A stretch of DNA of 34,059 bases from Coriolopsis trogii (taxonomy: Eukaryota > Basidiomycota > Agaricomycetes > Polyporales > Polyporaceae), in contig JAHYIO010000029.1 of NCBI GenBank assembly GCA_020543525.1, forward strand, positions 1 to 34,059, given 5' to 3'. The position numbers and the translations under genes were made by a program. The notes under the pieces are model-generated. The model saw only the letters and a list, made by a program, of their open reading frames with translations, ran no database searches and was not told the origin of the DNA. Shown piece after piece: positions 8,005 through 21,566 of this stretch. How positions within the stretch are numbered: the first letter of the stretch is position 1; each line of letters starts with the position of its first letter.

Positions 8005-9159
8005 AGCCCAGAAGTTCTGCTTGTCCGCTCCGCTGAGCAGCTCCGAGCCCCCGCCGAATCTGCACACGAGTCCCCGTTACGGTGAGGAAGGAAGACCAAC
8101 AGCAAGAGGTAAGGCGGACACTCACGCCATGTCCGACATCACGTCGTACCTGTCCACAGCGTACCGTCAGCACACGCCCCGGCGGACCAACTCCAAAGTC
8201 GCGACCCGAACGAGGACAACGCACGAGAAGAAGTTGAACCACTCTCTCAAGTCCGCCCGGCCCCCTTCCCTCGCCTCCAGCTTCCCGATCAGCTGCCGTG
8301 TCCGCGCCGCGACGAACTCCTCGTACCCCTTCACCGCGTTCGCGCCCAGCCCGCGCGTCCACGTCCGCCGCCGCCTCAAGTGGTCCTCCGTCTCCTGCAT
8401 CCCGATCATCGGCAGGTTCTGGTCCGACAGCCACCGGCCGACCATGTCTGCAGCAGCGACCGCACACGGGCGTACCCACATTCAGTCCCGCCGTGCACCG
8501 CGCATATGGAGGGGGGCAAGGACGTACGAGGACCTTTGCCCGCGCCCGACGGACCGAGCAGCGCAGGCACCAGCGACGCGTCCCGGACAGACAGCTCATT
8601 CGGTCCTGCAACGCACCGACCACGCCCACCGTCAGCACCAGTCCCCGGCTGGACCAACGACACGCACCGATCCGAACGACATCCCCGTACCGGTCGTGCA
8701 GACCCTTCACGTACCGGTACTGGTACCCAGGCAGACACCGGACTGCCATGTACAGCTTGGACACCTTGGCGGCCCACGGGCCTGGGTACCGCGCGAGCGG
8801 GTGTGTCGGGGAGAGCCGGTAGGCGACGACGGAGAGGACGAGCGCGCCGAGGTAGGCTACAAACGCGAGGCCCCATCGCCCGTCCGCTGTGGAGGTGGAG
8901 GTGGACGTGCGGAAGAGGAGCGCGGCGAGCGTCGGGGGGAGGGTGAGCAGCGACGCGTGAACGAGCGGATTGTACGTCTCGTATCGGCGGAATGCCTGGT
9001 GGGCGATCTGGCAGAGACACGACGGACGGGCGGCACATATGCGTCAGATCTTGCTGGACGGAATCTGGAGGAGCATGACGGGTGGCGTCCACTTACCAGC
9101 CCAAGGAGCGCCGAAGCGCCGAGTAAGCCTGACTGCGGACCGAGGAGCGAAGTAGGCAT

Positions 9160-10220
9160 GCTGCCCAGGGAGGGTGTAACGGGCGGAGGCGAAGATGGAG
9201 AACGAAGACAGAAAGCGGGAGGATGAGGGAGTGGAAGAGAGAGAGAGAGGGCCCCGGATCCGATCGGTGGACGGCAGACGGAGCACCTTATGTTTTGGAC
9301 CGGAGGCAAGGCGGGCAATGCATACGACATAAGCGGGGCGCGAACATCACATGTCGCGCCCGGAAGAGCAAATAGCTGTTGATCATCTACGCAGTCGACC
9401 CCGTTTGACGGGAACGTACTCGCCCAGGCCATGCTCGACGCGCGCGCACTCTGAGACTCTGAGCATTTGTATTGTTTCCGGAGGCTCGTAGCCCATCAGC
9501 TTACTGTAAGTATGCTGTGCACCATGATCAGCGCTCTGGATCGTGTTGAACGGCCGGTGTTCCTCACCTGGGCTCAGTACATGACCTGAATCTCAAGAGA
9601 CCCTCGGATAATGCAGTGAACGTATCTCGTTGCAGACAAGACAGCAGGATACCAAGGTCAAGTTTGAGATTAGACAAGAAGTGCCCTTCAGTCCTAGGCG
9701 TGACCAACCAACGCCGAGAGCGCCCCCAAACCTGTCTCCACCGACGGGTTAACGTGATGGTTGATATTCTCGAGATCGGCGATCAATCAGCTGCAGGCGT
9801 GGACGAACAAGAAGGCTGATATGTCACCTTTCATCTTGCCTGTAGGGGAGAAGCTGGGAGTTGCAAACGAACGCAGACGTGTTCCATGAGACGTCTGACC
9901 ATAGATTTCCATCATCAGACATAAAAAAAACCCGTCGCGAGGAGCTGCAATGGTCCTGCTCTTTGGCTCGCATTACAAAAGCGAAATGGAGTAAAGAAGT
10001 CTACTGAATGCGATGAGCACTCACCTTCAAATTGGTGCCCGCTCTCATCTGACTTGCAGAGACCAAGGCGAGTCAATGAGTCACAGCCTATACCCGTGCT
10101 GCGCTGCATGCATCTTCAAGTACGCCCAAAGTTAGTACCGAGATACATTGATCACAGATATAGTACAAATGAGCAAGAATGTTCTGTCCCTGACCAAGAG
10201 TTCGACGCCCGAGCGTGCAT
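9160..10220 (-). promoter_or_regulatory. P450 upstream / cyclophilin 3' spacer (unit 2)
   Basis: Same content as in unit 1, with the CT run at about 9235-9250 and the A8 run at 9923-9930. It presumably drives the chimeric P450 of this unit. Confidence 0.48.
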
Positions 10221-11050
10221 TCATACCGTCCCGCACCGAGCGATGAGGATGTCGGCCGAAGGCCTGTAGAGGATGTGATCTGACGCGTACGACTCGATCC
10301 TCCGGACGACGTCCATGCCGTGCACGACTTCGCCAAACACGACGTTCCGTTTGTCGCACCATGGCGCGGGGACGGTCGTGATGAAGAACTGGTGAGATGC
10401 GCCAGAGGAGGATGCGCGCGAAGCCGACATCGAAGGCGATGACATCATGGACGAATCATCGCAGAACGGACAGACAGACCAAAGGCGGCAATCAGTCAAC
10501 GTCAGTGGGGGCGATAGATGTGGAAAGGCGACAGACTTGGGAGGAGTTCGTATGGGGTCCGCGGTTAGCCATCGAGAGCAGCCCCGGACGATCGTGGTTG
10601 AGACGGAAGTTCTCGTCTGTAGCATGCGCAGACACATGCAGCGAGGCGGATGGATAGATGAGGAGGGCGTGTGTAGTGGAACGTGCGCAGGAGACATACC
10701 GGCAAACGTCGGACCGTAGATGGAACGACCAGTCGTTCCGTTACCCTGCACAATGTCCCCGCCCTGGACCATGAACTGGAGGGTTGGTGAGCGAGAGCCG
10801 CAAGCGCACAGATGTGCAGCATGACGCACCTGGGGAACGACGCGGTGAAAGTAGGAGTGGGCGTAGCCGTAGCCGTTCTCGCCTGTAGCCAGCTCGCGGA
10901 AATTGCGGGCGGTGATAGGGCAGATGCCGTCAAAGAGGTGGAAGACGATGCGACCTGCGGGAGTACCGTTGATGTCGACGTCAGGCTGGAGGTGTCGTGT
11001 GAGCACGCGGGGAGAAGAAAGCGGACTGGAGGATGCACCCACGAAGACAT
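10221..11050 (-). CDS. Cyclophilin PPIase (copy 2)
   Basis: Exons at 11039-11050, 10830-10985, 10700-10775, 10537-10616 and 10221-10388. All splice sites and predicted residues match copy 1, so this copy looks equally able to give a 163-residue enzyme. The upstream flank is also duplicated, so it should carry its own promoter. Confidence 0.9.
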
Positions 11051-11504
11051 CTGGATGTGATTGCTTGGTGGAACGCGAGTCAGGAGAGGAGCATGGCGAA
11101 TTTGTGACGGAGGGCGAGAGGAGGCAGGAGGAGTGCGGGCGACATGGCAGGACGAGAGACTATTCAGGCCTGGGCTGGGCTGCGAGGAGTTGAGAGGACG
11201 ACGTCGGACGGGGGTTGCGATTGACTGGCACAGACTGAGACGCGGACTGGACGCGGACTCGGACGACTCGCTCAGCCGCTTATCTTATCTCTCCCGACCC
11301 GATCTGCTGCCGTCTGAGATCTGACCCCTGGCGCGCTGATCGGACGTCTGCCCTCTGTTTCTCGCCTGCCCGCCTCTCGAGCTCGCTCTGGTCACCCTCA
11401 ACTCGCTCCCTGGACAGACTCGAGCCTGCCCACGCCTTGCCCGTCTCTCTCGCTGCCCCCACACTGTCTCTCCCTGCTCGGCTCCTCCGCCTCCCGGCTC
11501 TGAT

Positions 11505-13804
11505 CCCTACAACAGCTGTACCGGCTCGCTTCTGACGTGCACCTCTCGGCGCCGCTCATTTGCACCGCTTGACAAGTGCTCCCCGTCCGGAATTGAGTGT
11601 CCCGCCCTCTCGCCAATGTCAAGCACCCCGACAAGTTCATCAAGTACGCCTTTCTCGGTCCCTGCCGTGTTCATATGTTCGTCATCCATGCATTCCCACC
11701 CACCCGGTACTGGTAAGACCCTGCTGGGAGGATTCTGGCCCAAGTACGGACGTATCCTCCGCCTGTGTGGTCCGTGCTGCCCACGCTTACAGCGTTACCG
11801 TCGGCAGTCTCGACATGATACACCAGCAGCACATTCTACAACCCGTGACGTAAATGCACTACCCCTTCACCCAGGTACTGGTAAGACCCTGCTGAGAACA
11901 CGCTAGCTACCACCGATGAAAAGAATCCACTCAGTACGTTCTACAGATCCAAGTGAGTCCTTTATTTGTGTACAACTTGCAAACTGATCTCACCATTAAG
12001 CGTTCTCGCTACCAACAGCCCCACGGCACCTTGATAAGTTCATCCTCGATGTGAATGGCAACCGTCTGGGCATGACCAATGCAGCGGGCGCCACCTGAGC
12101 AGACAGCGCAGGACCAAATGAAGCAAATGCCCGTCCGCCGTTGCACCTCCCAGTCGTCACTGCATCTGGCACCAACGTTGCGCATACGCACATCAACAAC
12201 TCACCGTTTCTGCAACCCTGACAGCCTGCCTGTTGCATGGTTCTGTTGTCCTGTAACAAAGTGTGTCAGTGGCCTAGCGGAAGGTACGTAACGCATAGTA
12301 CTTACCCATACTGTGCAATAGGGATTGCATGCCATCGTCAAACAAGCACGGCCAGGGGTGATGCAGAGAAGAGAGGCTGTTAGAGATGAGTCCGAGTCGA
12401 CATAAGCTAATAAGCGGGGGTTGTGTGCAGACAGACGACGTTGGGAGGCCAGGCTTTATGCCATGCCCGTGTCGGGTGCAAAGGCCGAGTATTCCAGAAT
12501 CACGCAGGCAAACATAAACAGCGCCAATCCAGCGCTCCGCTCGCAATTTCGCTTGGTGGACGCAGGGTCTTTGCCCGTGTCCGCTATGTCCGCCGTCTCT
12601 TCGGTACGTTTGCAATTACGTGTCAAGCAATGATCGGAGAAGAAATGTGTGTGAGTCAGGCTTCTCCCAGACGAGTCTGTCAGAGCACAAAGTTTGCTGT
12701 TGGATCTACCTGATGATTATGCGCATACGAGATGCAAGCCACTATAAGCACCATGGATGTATAATGCCTGCTTCACCGCATAGTACTTATGCCCCAAACT
12801 TGTTCATCGAGCAGTTGACTTGATACATCGGACCGTTGCCATAGCACATGCCGGACAGGCAGCGGCTGAAGAACGTGTCAGAGCCCGCATCAAAGGATGC
12901 GCGCTCCGCTCACAATTTCGCCTAGTGGAGGCATGACTCTTGCCCGCTACCACAGTCTGCTGTCTTTGCCTTCTCCTCGGTACATTTGTAAGAGTAATGT
13001 GTCATGAGATGAAGTCATGCGTGCGAGTCTGCCTTGTGCGGCTCTGCCTGTTCATGTCAGTCTGATGCATTCTTCTGGAAGAAGCTGTCAGAGCACGGAC
13101 TTCTAGATAGGAAGCTCCCGTGCAAACGAGACGCAAGCGAACTTCATCTAATTTTCTGACAGCGGAGCCCGCACACATATGAGTTGAATATCACTGAAGC
13201 GTCGGAGAAGTCCAGTAATGCAGAGTGGTCTAGATACTGCTGGTCTGCCTTGATAGATCCAACTCCTGTCTGGTAGGCATGCTTGAGATTGTGTGTGAGG
13301 GTACACTCTGCAAGGCAACCACTGCCTAATTACAGCTGATTTCCCCTCTGCAATATTGTTTACACACAGTGGACTGGAGACTTTCCAGAAAGTGACAGGG
13401 GATACAATGTCAGCATCAACGGCTTGCTCACAACCGGGTGGCTGCCATGTCCGCAAAGCCTTAAATCATGCCGCCCAATGCTAGCCGACCATTTCCAATC
13501 ATTTGCTCTGTGTGTAAAAATATCAAAGAGTTCAATATCAGCTGTGAAGACATCTTGTGCAGTGCATCTCCAAGTCAACTCATGTAAGTAGCATGAGACT
13601 GTGCTTCCCATCCAGATCGACAACTGAAGCACTGATCTTAAGGGTTTGAATGCTGTAACAACTGTATACTTAGTAGCTGGGAGGACCTCCAGCCCGGTAA
13701 AGTCCCTGCTTGTATAGTTGCAATCTCGGTTTACCCACTAGAATCCAAGAATAACAAGCCCAGATGACAGAGAACTTCTAGGCTTTATGGAGTAACTTAG
13801 AGAC
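11505..13804. other. Gene-poor spacer (unit 2)
   Basis: Same content as 4261-6560. The P-loop-like repeats are at 11706-11726 and 11874-11894, and the old duplication is at 12532-13096. Confidence 0.5.
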
Positions 13805-14189
13805 ACTACATCAGGAAACACAAAAATCTCTCAGGGCTCTTGACAGACTCCAACAGAGCCTGATGAGCCATGGAGAATCATGATCTTTGGTGATATATGT
13901 GAATCTCCCAGCAGACACCGAGAGATGCATTCTCTCAAGGGATCTGCCTGTCTCTCAAGGCACTCTCTCAGGAGTACCCTGGTAATATCTACTACAAGTC
14001 TTTGAATCAATCCTCCTTGGCAGTGATATAACTATGATCCTAATGAAATACTGCTGTGAGTTGGGCAAGTCCCGGAGAGTCCCTCAAGAGAATCTGTCTC
14101 CCTTGAGAGAATAGTAACTTACTCGTTACATCCCAGGATTTTTCTGAAATCGGGATCTCTATAGAGAATAATGTGTTTCCTGATGGAGT
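13805..14189. mobile_element. Candidate MITE (unit 2)
   Basis: Copy of the 6561-6945 element, carried along in the tandem unit and not inserted independently. Confidence 0.5.
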
Positions 14190-14322
14190 CAGACATTTCA
14201 GATGCCTCCGGACGACCTTCAGACAGCTTCAGACAATTTGCTTCCAAGTCCAATCTCAGCACTCGTACATATTTTCAGAGGCTCAGACTTCTCTTAAATT
14301 CCGTGGTTGGCCCTCTTACAAC

Positions 14323-14637
14323 TAGGGACTGGCGCGGGTATACCCGTGGGTGTCCAGGTCAAGACCCGTACCCGTACCTACGAAAAACCCGTACCTGCAA
14401 ATCGGGTATGGGTTTCTTGTGGGTACCAAACACAACCACGGGTTCACGGGTTTGACCCATACATATGTCCTCAGAACTCATTCACAAAAGGCTTAAACGC
14501 CTGGAGGGGGGAATGAAACCCATACCCGCGCGGGTACGGGTTTTCATATGGGTCGGCCGAGAGGTACCCACACCTGTACCCATACGGGTACGGGTATCAA
14601 AACCCGCATGGGACTGACAGACCCGCGTTTTTCCCTA
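14323..14637. mobile_element. hAT-like MITE (unit 2)
   Basis: Copy of the 7079-7393 element with the same flanking ttacaac repeats, so it was amplified with the unit. Confidence 0.65.
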
Positions 14638-14699
14638 CAAGTTACAACAGGCCTACATTGCCACACATGACACGGACATTTTTCCCACGCAGTGCCAGC

Positions 14700-16403
14700 T
14701 CACACATTGCTGTCCACGCCCCAATGGGATTGGGATCCAATCAGATATGCATGCACAACGCCTCCGACAATGAGCAAGCTCATCTCAGGCATGCTGAAAT
14801 GAGGCGCACCTCCAGACTTCAGACGCGGAGGGGAGTACCAATGGAGAGTCTGTCCTAGAGACTCGGAGTCTGTCTCAGAAAATGTGCCCGGTGCAGGCCA
14901 TTTCCAAAGCATGCATCCCAATGCATAGAGAGTAGCAGTCCATGCAGTAGTAGTACATTGACTTGAGTCCATGCAGTAGTAATACATTGACTGAGTCCAT
15001 ACAGTAGTAATCCGCTGACTGAGTCCAGTAATCCACTGACTTGAGTCCACGCAGCCGTAATCCGCTGACTGAGTCCATACAGTAGTTTTCCACTGACTGA
15101 GTCCACGCAGTAGTAATCCACTGACTTGAGTTCCCTGAGGTTTCGAATATTTCTCTGGCAGTCTGTCCGCGTGCGGCGCGTTTCGGATCATCGCCCGTCG
15201 ATTCTCCCCATCTGCGAGATTAGCGACGTCCGCGTACGCATCTCGAACAGCCCAGAAGTTCTGCTTGTCCGCTCCGCTGAGCAGCTCCGAGCCCCCGCCG
15301 AATCTGCACACGAGTCCCCGTTACGGTGAGGAAGGAAGACCAACAGCAAGAGGTAAGGCGGACACTCACGCCATGTCCGACATCACGTCGTACCTGTCCA
15401 CAGCGTACCGTCAGCACACGCCCCGGCGGACCAACTCCAAAGTCGCGACCCGAACGAGGACAACGCACGAGAAGAAGTTGAACCACTCTCTCAAGTCCGC
15501 CCGGCCCCCTTCCCTCGCCTCCAGCTTCCCGATCAGCTGCCGTGTCCGCGCCGCGACGAACTCCTCGTACCCCTTCACCGCGTTCGCGCCCAGCCCGCGC
15601 GTCCACGTCCGCCGCCGCCTCAAGTGGTCCTCCGTCTCCTGCATCCCGATCATCGGCAGGTTCTGGTCCGACAGCCACCGGCCGACCATGTCTGCAGCAG
15701 CGACCGCACACGGGCGTACCCACATTCAGTCCCGCCGTGCACCGCGCATATGGAGGGGGGCAAGGACGTACGAGGACCTTTGCCCGCGCCCGACGGACCG
15801 AGCAGCGCAGGCACCAGCGACGCGTCCCGGACAGACAGCTCATTCGGTCCTGCAACGCACCGACCACGCCCACCGTCAGCACCAGTCCCCGGCTGGACCA
15901 ACGACACGCACCGATCCGAACGACATCCCCGTACCGGTCGTGCAGACCCTTCACGTACCGGTACTGGTACCCAGGCAGACACCGGACTGCCATGTACAGC
16001 TTGGACACCTTGGCGGCCCACGGGCCTGGGTACCGCGCGAGCGGGTGTGTCGGGGAGAGCCGGTAGGCGACGACGGAGAGGACGAGCGCGCCGAGGTAGG
16101 CTACAAACGCGAGGCCCCATCGCCCGTCCGCTGTGGAGGTGGAGGTGGACGTGCGGAAGAGGAGCGCGGCGAGCGTCGGGGGGAGGGTGAGCAGCGACGC
16201 GTGAACGAGCGGATTGTACGTCTCGTATCGGCGGAATGCCTGGTGGGCGATCTGGCAGAGACACGACGGACGGGCGGCACATATGCGTCAGATCTTGCTG
16301 GACGGAATCTGGAGGAGCATGACGGGTGGCGTCCACTTACCAGCCCAAGGAGCGCCGAAGCGCCGAGTAAGCCTGACTGCGGACCGAGGAGCGAAGTAGG
16401 CAT
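14700..16403 (-). pseudogene. Truncated chimeric P450 (copy 3)
   Basis: Same structure as the chimera in unit 2. Start ATG at 16401-16403, unit junction crossed at 15249/15248, stop at 14700-14702. Predicted translation is identical to copy 2. Confidence 0.74.
14938..15129. repeat. 28-bp minisatellite (unit 2)
   Basis: Same seven-repeat array, with the same shortened fourth repeat as unit 1. Confidence 0.93.
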
Positions 16404-17464
16404 GCTGCCCAGGGAGGGTGTAACGGGCGGAGGCGAAGATGGAGAACGAAGACAGAAAGCGGGAGGATGAGGGAGTGGAAGAGAGAGAGAGAGGGCCCCG
16501 GATCCGATCGGTGGACGGCAGACGGAGCACCTTATGTTTTGGACCGGAGGCAAGGCGGGCAATGCATACGACATAAGCGGGGCGCGAACATCACATGTCG
16601 CGCCCGGAAGAGCAAATAGCTGTTGATCATCTACGCAGTCGACCCCGTTTGACGGGAACGTACTCGCCCAGGCCATGCTCGACGCGCGCGCACTCTGAGA
16701 CTCTGAGCATTTGTATTGTTTCCGGAGGCTCGTAGCCCATCAGCTTACTGTAAGTATGCTGTGCACCATGATCAGCGCTCTGGATCGTGTTGAACGGCCG
16801 GTGTTCCTCACCTGGGCTCAGTACATGACCTGAATCTCAAGAGACCCTCGGATAATGCAGTGAACGTATCTCGTTGCAGACAAGACAGCAGGATACCAAG
16901 GTCAAGTTTGAGATTAGACAAGAAGTGCCCTTCAGTCCTAGGCGTGACCAACCAACGCCGAGAGCGCCCCCAAACCTGTCTCCACCGACGGGTTAACGTG
17001 ATGGTTGATATTCTCGAGATCGGCGATCAATCAGCTGCAGGCGTGGACGAACAAGAAGGCTGATATGTCACCTTTCATCTTGCCTGTAGGGGAGAAGCTG
17101 GGAGTTGCAAACGAACGCAGACGTGTTCCATGAGACGTCTGACCATAGATTTCCATCATCAGACATAAAAAAAACCCGTCGCGAGGAGCTGCAATGGTCC
17201 TGCTCTTTGGCTCGCATTACAAAAGCGAAATGGAGTAAAGAAGTCTACTGAATGCGATGAGCACTCACCTTCAAATTGGTGCCCGCTCTCATCTGACTTG
17301 CAGAGACCAAGGCGAGTCAATGAGTCACAGCCTATACCCGTGCTGCGCTGCATGCATCTTCAAGTACGCCCAAAGTTAGTACCGAGATACATTGATCACA
17401 GATATAGTACAAATGAGCAAGAATGTTCTGTCCCTGACCAAGAGTTCGACGCCCGAGCGTGCAT
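16404..17464 (-). promoter_or_regulatory. P450 upstream / cyclophilin 3' spacer (unit 3)
   Basis: Same content as unit 1, shifted by 14,488. No gene seen. Confidence 0.48.
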
Positions 17465-18294
17465 TCATACCGTCCCGCACCGAGCGATGAGGATGTCGGC
17501 CGAAGGCCTGTAGAGGATGTGATCTGACGCGTACGACTCGATCCTCCGGACGACGTCCATGCCGTGCACGACTTCGCCAAACACGACGTTCCGTTTGTCG
17601 CACCATGGCGCGGGGACGGTCGTGATGAAGAACTGGTGAGATGCGCCAGAGGAGGATGCGCGCGAAGCCGACATCGAAGGCGATGACATCATGGACGAAT
17701 CATCGCAGAACGGACAGACAGACCAAAGGCGGCAATCAGTCAACGTCAGTGGGGGCGATAGATGTGGAAAGGCGACAGACTTGGGAGGAGTTCGTATGGG
17801 GTCCGCGGTTAGCCATCGAGAGCAGCCCCGGACGATCGTGGTTGAGACGGAAGTTCTCGTCTGTAGCATGCGCAGACACATGCAGCGAGGCGGATGGATA
17901 GATGAGGAGGGCGTGTGTAGTGGAACGTGCGCAGGAGACATACCGGCAAACGTCGGACCGTAGATGGAACGACCAGTCGTTCCGTTACCCTGCACAATGT
18001 CCCCGCCCTGGACCATGAACTGGAGGGTTGGTGAGCGAGAGCCGCAAGCGCACAGATGTGCAGCATGACGCACCTGGGGAACGACGCGGTGAAAGTAGGA
18101 GTGGGCGTAGCCGTAGCCGTTCTCGCCTGTAGCCAGCTCGCGGAAATTGCGGGCGGTGATAGGGCAGATGCCGTCAAAGAGGTGGAAGACGATGCGACCT
18201 GCGGGAGTACCGTTGATGTCGACGTCAGGCTGGAGGTGTCGTGTGAGCACGCGGGGAGAAGAAAGCGGACTGGAGGATGCACCCACGAAGACAT
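17465..18294 (-). CDS. Cyclophilin PPIase (copy 3)
   Basis: Exons at 18283-18294, 18074-18229, 17944-18019, 17781-17860 and 17465-17632. Identical translation to the other copies. Confidence 0.9.
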
Positions 18295-18748
18295 CTGGAT
18301 GTGATTGCTTGGTGGAACGCGAGTCAGGAGAGGAGCATGGCGAATTTGTGACGGAGGGCGAGAGGAGGCAGGAGGAGTGCGGGCGACATGGCAGGACGAG
18401 AGACTATTCAGGCCTGGGCTGGGCTGCGAGGAGTTGAGAGGACGACGTCGGACGGGGGTTGCGATTGACTGGCACAGACTGAGACGCGGACTGGACGCGG
18501 ACTCGGACGACTCGCTCAGCCGCTTATCTTATCTCTCCCGACCCGATCTGCTGCCGTCTGAGATCTGACCCCTGGCGCGCTGATCGGACGTCTGCCCTCT
18601 GTTTCTCGCCTGCCCGCCTCTCGAGCTCGCTCTGGTCACCCTCAACTCGCTCCCTGGACAGACTCGAGCCTGCCCACGCCTTGCCCGTCTCTCTCGCTGC
18701 CCCCACACTGTCTCTCCCTGCTCGGCTCCTCCGCCTCCCGGCTCTGAT

Positions 18749-21048
18749 CCCTACAACAGCTGTACCGGCTCGCTTCTGACGTGCACCTCTCGGCGCCGCT
18801 CATTTGCACCGCTTGACAAGTGCTCCCCGTCCGGAATTGAGTGTCCCGCCCTCTCGCCAATGTCAAGCACCCCGACAAGTTCATCAAGTACGCCTTTCTC
18901 GGTCCCTGCCGTGTTCATATGTTCGTCATCCATGCATTCCCACCCACCCGGTACTGGTAAGACCCTGCTGGGAGGATTCTGGCCCAAGTACGGACGTATC
19001 CTCCGCCTGTGTGGTCCGTGCTGCCCACGCTTACAGCGTTACCGTCGGCAGTCTCGACATGATACACCAGCAGCACATTCTACAACCCGTGACGTAAATG
19101 CACTACCCCTTCACCCAGGTACTGGTAAGACCCTGCTGAGAACACGCTAGCTACCACCGATGAAAAGAATCCACTCAGTACGTTCTACAGATCCAAGTGA
19201 GTCCTTTATTTGTGTACAACTTGCAAACTGATCTCACCATTAAGCGTTCTCGCTACCAACAGCCCCACGGCACCTTGATAAGTTCATCCTCGATGTGAAT
19301 GGCAACCGTCTGGGCATGACCAATGCAGCGGGCGCCACCTGAGCAGACAGCGCAGGACCAAATGAAGCAAATGCCCGTCCGCCGTTGCACCTCCCAGTCG
19401 TCACTGCATCTGGCACCAACGTTGCGCATACGCACATCAACAACTCACCGTTTCTGCAACCCTGACAGCCTGCCTGTTGCATGGTTCTGTTGTCCTGTAA
19501 CAAAGTGTGTCAGTGGCCTAGCGGAAGGTACGTAACGCATAGTACTTACCCATACTGTGCAATAGGGATTGCATGCCATCGTCAAACAAGCACGGCCAGG
19601 GGTGATGCAGAGAAGAGAGGCTGTTAGAGATGAGTCCGAGTCGACATAAGCTAATAAGCGGGGGTTGTGTGCAGACAGACGACGTTGGGAGGCCAGGCTT
19701 TATGCCATGCCCGTGTCGGGTGCAAAGGCCGAGTATTCCAGAATCACGCAGGCAAACATAAACAGCGCCAATCCAGCGCTCCGCTCGCAATTTCGCTTGG
19801 TGGACGCAGGGTCTTTGCCCGTGTCCGCTATGTCCGCCGTCTCTTCGGTACGTTTGCAATTACGTGTCAAGCAATGATCGGAGAAGAAATGTGTGTGAGT
19901 CAGGCTTCTCCCAGACGAGTCTGTCAGAGCACAAAGTTTGCTGTTGGATCTACCTGATGATTATGCGCATACGAGATGCAAGCCACTATAAGCACCATGG
20001 ATGTATAATGCCTGCTTCACCGCATAGTACTTATGCCCCAAACTTGTTCATCGAGCAGTTGACTTGATACATCGGACCGTTGCCATAGCACATGCCGGAC
20101 AGGCAGCGGCTGAAGAACGTGTCAGAGCCCGCATCAAAGGATGCGCGCTCCGCTCACAATTTCGCCTAGTGGAGGCATGACTCTTGCCCGCTACCACAGT
20201 CTGCTGTCTTTGCCTTCTCCTCGGTACATTTGTAAGAGTAATGTGTCATGAGATGAAGTCATGCGTGCGAGTCTGCCTTGTGCGGCTCTGCCTGTTCATG
20301 TCAGTCTGATGCATTCTTCTGGAAGAAGCTGTCAGAGCACGGACTTCTAGATAGGAAGCTCCCGTGCAAACGAGACGCAAGCGAACTTCATCTAATTTTC
20401 TGACAGCGGAGCCCGCACACATATGAGTTGAATATCACTGAAGCGTCGGAGAAGTCCAGTAATGCAGAGTGGTCTAGATACTGCTGGTCTGCCTTGATAG
20501 ATCCAACTCCTGTCTGGTAGGCATGCTTGAGATTGTGTGTGAGGGTACACTCTGCAAGGCAACCACTGCCTAATTACAGCTGATTTCCCCTCTGCAATAT
20601 TGTTTACACACAGTGGACTGGAGACTTTCCAGAAAGTGACAGGGGATACAATGTCAGCATCAACGGCTTGCTCACAACCGGGTGGCTGCCATGTCCGCAA
20701 AGCCTTAAATCATGCCGCCCAATGCTAGCCGACCATTTCCAATCATTTGCTCTGTGTGTAAAAATATCAAAGAGTTCAATATCAGCTGTGAAGACATCTT
20801 GTGCAGTGCATCTCCAAGTCAACTCATGTAAGTAGCATGAGACTGTGCTTCCCATCCAGATCGACAACTGAAGCACTGATCTTAAGGGTTTGAATGCTGT
20901 AACAACTGTATACTTAGTAGCTGGGAGGACCTCCAGCCCGGTAAAGTCCCTGCTTGTATAGTTGCAATCTCGGTTTACCCACTAGAATCCAAGAATAACA
21001 AGCCCAGATGACAGAGAACTTCTAGGCTTTATGGAGTAACTTAGAGAC
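18749..21048. other. Gene-poor spacer (unit 3)
   Basis: Same content as 4261-6560, shifted by 14,488. The old duplication is at 19776-20340. Confidence 0.5.
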
Positions 21049-21433
21049 ACTACATCAGGAAACACAAAAATCTCTCAGGGCTCTTGACAGACTCCAACAG
21101 AGCCTGATGAGCCATGGAGAATCATGATCTTTGGTGATATATGTGAATCTCCCAGCAGACACCGAGAGATGCATTCTCTCAAGGGATCTGCCTGTCTCTC
21201 AAGGCACTCTCTCAGGAGTACCCTGGTAATATCTACTACAAGTCTTTGAATCAATCCTCCTTGGCAGTGATATAACTATGATCCTAATGAAATACTGCTG
21301 TGAGTTGGGCAAGTCCCGGAGAGTCCCTCAAGAGAATCTGTCTCCCTTGAGAGAATAGTAACTTACTCGTTACATCCCAGGATTTTTCTGAAATCGGGAT
21401 CTCTATAGAGAATAATGTGTTTCCTGATGGAGT
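21049..21433. mobile_element. Candidate MITE (unit 3)
   Basis: Copy of the 6561-6945 element at the same place in unit 3. Confidence 0.5.
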
Positions 21434-21566
21434 CAGACATTTCAGATGCCTCCGGACGACCTTCAGACAGCTTCAGACAATTTGCTTCCAAGTCCAATCT
21501 CAGCACTCGTACATATTTTCAGAGGCTCAGACTTCTCTTAAATTCCGTGGTTGGCCCTCTTACAAC

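Larger units (their letters stand above)
7456..9159 (-). pseudogene. 3'-truncated P450 fused to a novel tail at the unit junction (copy 2)
   Basis: Exons 1-5 are as in copy 1, shifted by 7,244: 9097-9159, 8668-9007, 8528-8605, 8225-8447 and 8126-8149. Exon 6 starts at 8059, but after 55 nt (codon 261, ...NFWA) it crosses the unit junction at 8005/8004 into the end of unit 1. The frame stays open to a TGA/TAG-type stop at 7456-7458, predicting 443 residues: 261 of P450 plus a 182-residue tail. The tail starts VRDAYADVAN and then runs through the minisatellite, giving WTQS/CMDS-like repeats. I-helix, ExxR and haem-binding cysteine are all lost, so no P450 catalysis is expected. The membrane anchor and B-C region remain, so a stable anchored fragment is conceivable but unproven. 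A splice site inside the tail could shorten it. Confidence 0.75.
8005..15248. repeat. Tandem unit 2
   Basis: Complete unit, joined at 8004/8005 to the right end of unit 1. All landmarks lie at +7,244 from unit 1 with identical predicted translations, apart from the two synonymous sites near the left edge. Confidence 0.95.
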
